Source of the DNA: Colius striatus
Taxonomy: Eukaryota; Chordata; Aves; Coliiformes; Coliidae
Length of the DNA stretch: 64,000 bases
NCBI RefSeq assembly: GCF_028858725.1
Contig: NC_084762.1
Span: forward strand, 31,773,298 to 31,837,297
Direction: 5' to 3'
A program made the translations under genes and the position numbers. Below, piece by piece: positions 62,230-64,000 of this stretch; the stretch's first letter is position 1; each line of letters opens with the position of its first letter. The notes beneath the pieces are model-generated. The model worked only from the letters and a program-made list of their open reading frames with translations. It had not been told where the DNA came from and made no database searches.

Positions 62230-63266
62230 GCAAACACAGATATTTTTTTTTTTATCAAGATGAAAACATGTGGGCATGTTTTGATGGTGTATTACAGGAT
62301 TAATTTGTGATAAGAATACTAGGTAAGAAACAACTGTCTGGTTAGATAGTTAAATGTTTCTGTAAGGAAGCAAGTAGGATGATGTTGCAGTAATACAAGA
62401 TCTTGTTTGTTCCTTTGCTAGGGAGGGGTAGCAATGCTGAGGAGATCCAAAAGCTGTACAAGGAGCAAAAAAGACTGGTCTCAGTCACATATCTATAGAA
62501 TAAGGTGATGCTCCGTGAAATGTATGTCCTTAAAATGAATGTCCATCCATATGATGCTGAAAATTATTTCATAGCCTCTGATGCACCATTGTGGTCTCAC
62601 GAATTTAAAGCTGTTCGTTGGGCCACAAGAGTTGAATGAGGTGTGGTTGAAGATTTGTATTTTGAACACAGAGAGAATATTAGCTATTCCAGACACATTT
62701 TTTTTGATACCTACATATGAGCCAAGATTGTGACTCGTGGAGCCCCATGGTCCTGCTTAGCTGGTGAAAATATTTAGGCAAATGAAGAAAAGCAGTTCAG
62801 AGCACCTTAGCTGCTGAGGTTTGGCAGCATAAATGCCTCCTGTTTTCTTCCCCTCCTCTCTCATTGCTGAAATAATTCTGGTAAAGAACACTGGTTCAAG
62901 GACTATTCACTAACAAAATCCTGTTTAAGCCTTTAAGAAAAGTATTAAATGAGATTTAAGCAACATCTTGGCCTACACCGTCCCTCTGCTCAGGGAAGAA
63001 TTTCATCCTATGTTTAAAAAAATATGTTTTCAATAATCACATTATAGAATCATAAGGCTAAAAAACAGAATACACTGATGAAGTCATTGTGTTGAATTGC
63101 TGCTATAGTGGACTATACTACCAGAGTGTGCTTTCTGTGTAGTGTTGTGGCCAGATAATGTGCTAAATTTCTTAGTCCAAGGAATTCCCATAATAAATTT
63201 TCACCCTGTTGCATTTGATTTGGGCACAGCCTTGTACAGGAGGAAAATCAGTATCTGCTCCACCAC

Positions 63267-63725
63267 ATGAAGGGCTCTGCACAGATAATCAGATGTCTGG
63301 AGCACCTCTCCTGTGAAGACAGACTGAGAGAGTTGGGGTGGTTCAGACTGCAGAAGAGAAGGCTCCAGGGAGAGCTTAGAGTAGCCTTCCAGTATGTAAA
63401 ATGGATCAACAAGAAAGCTGGGGAGGGATTTTTTACAAGGACATGTAGTGATAGGACAGGGGGGTAATGGCTTCCTACTGAAAAAGGGGAGATTTAGGTT
63501 AGAAATTAAGAAGAATTTTCCAGTGAGGGTGTTGAGGCACTGGAACAGGTTGCCCAGAGAAGCTGTGGATGCCCCATCACTGGAAGTATTTAAGGCCAGG
63601 TTGGATGGGGTATTGAGCAACCTGGTCTAGTGGAAGGTGTGCTTGCCACTGGGCAGGGGCGTTGGAACTAGATGATCTTTACGTCACTTCCAAGACAAAC
63701 CATTTTATGAAACTATGATCCTATG
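63267..63725 (+). mobile_element. CR1 LINE 3'-end fragment (about 460 bp)
   Basis: Long colinear match to the CR1 3' region: GGAGCACCTCTCCTGTGAAG, GAGAAGGCTCCAGGGAGA, GCACTGGAACAGGTTGCCCA, AAGCTGTGGATGCCCC, GAGCAACCTGGTCTAGTGGA, GTTGGAACTAGATGATC, and a degenerate octamer tail near 63705-63725. It is the best preserved CR1 copy here. The open frames inside it are not genes. Confidence 0.95.
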
Positions 63726-64000
63726 ACTATAGGCAATAGTGATGAAGAAAAGCAAGGGTTATGCATCAGGTATTTCTATTTCTTCTTGTCTTTGTGTCCA
63801 AGAATGCAGGGAGAGGAATAATAATTCATTGGGTAAACACCCAGTTACATAATTCAAGAGTCACTGTGAACAGTTAGTAATAAACTGAGCGTATCTCCTG
63901 CTTGGGCCAAAGGCAGACATTTATTGGTTGCTTATTCAATATTATTTTACTCTTTATTTTTATTTATCTATTTACTTCCTGCCTTCGTGTCATGCAATAT

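Larger units (their letters stand above)
50429..64000 (+). other. GABBR2: GABBR2 intron 1 (5' part)
   Basis: It starts at GTAGGG. The first 0.9 kb is still CpG island, then the sequence is AT-rich. No sequence matching GABBR2 exon 2 (CDNAKGL...) is found to the window end, in line with the very long first intron of mammalian GABBR2. It holds an (AT)19 tract, an ancient LINE-like remnant, a 1189-bp solo LTR and a CR1 fragment. The stretches 54-61 kb and 62.3-63.2 kb show nothing recognisable. Confidence 0.85.

Noticed and set aside
63201..63630. Open frames on both strands near the window end
   Set aside because: Translations of a CR1 LINE 3' region, which lies outside the reverse-transcriptase ORF.
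1..64000. CRISPR arrays, bacterial operons, rRNA or tRNA genes
   Set aside because: No regularly spaced repeats with unique spacers, no operon-like coding and no cloverleaf-type sequence was noticed; the window is vertebrate nuclear DNA.

Overview
This is vertebrate nuclear DNA, almost certainly avian. Three things show it: split genes with GT-AG introns, CR1 LINE 3' ends that close in degenerate ATTCTATG-like units, and solo LTRs of a type I recall from Neoaves (U3 start near TGTCCTGGTTTCAGCTG; U5 end near GGGGTTAAAACATGACA). I recall no such LTR from galliforms, so a neoavian bird is likely. The species cannot be told from the window.

Layout. Positions 1-42.7 kb hold the 3' part of GALNT12 on the + strand: nine exons (2-10 by comparison with the human gene from memory) between 7689 and 41080, with all splice phases consistent. 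They encode 459 residues, covering the GT-A catalytic domain and the C-terminal ricin-type lectin domain. The first exon (cytosolic tail, membrane anchor, stem) is not in the window. The 3' UTR runs to about 42.73 kb. A 6 kb intergenic stretch without recognisable genes follows. A strong CpG island (about 48.85-51.35 kb) holds the promoter, 5' UTR and coding exon 1 (50114-50428) of GABBR2, also on the + strand. The rest, to 64 kb, is the start of GABBR2 intron 1.

Repeats are modest: CR1 fragments, two minus-strand solo LTRs (558 bp, and 1189 bp with a 5-bp target-site duplication), two pure TA microsatellites, a (C8T4)n pyrimidine tract that doubles as a splice-acceptor tract, small tandem duplications and some very old LINE-like remnants.

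The two genes are not a functional unit: one is a Golgi mucin-type O-glycosylation enzyme, the other a neuronal GABA-B receptor subunit. Their arrangement is the most notable large-scale feature. They lie head-to-tail about 7.4 kb apart with nothing resembling ANKS6 between them, whereas in human, as I recall, they are divergent with ANKS6 between. I found no convincing novel system. The best leads are this rearrangement, the unusual splicing environment of GALNT12 exons 3 and 4, and a possible convergent pair of CTCF-like motifs.
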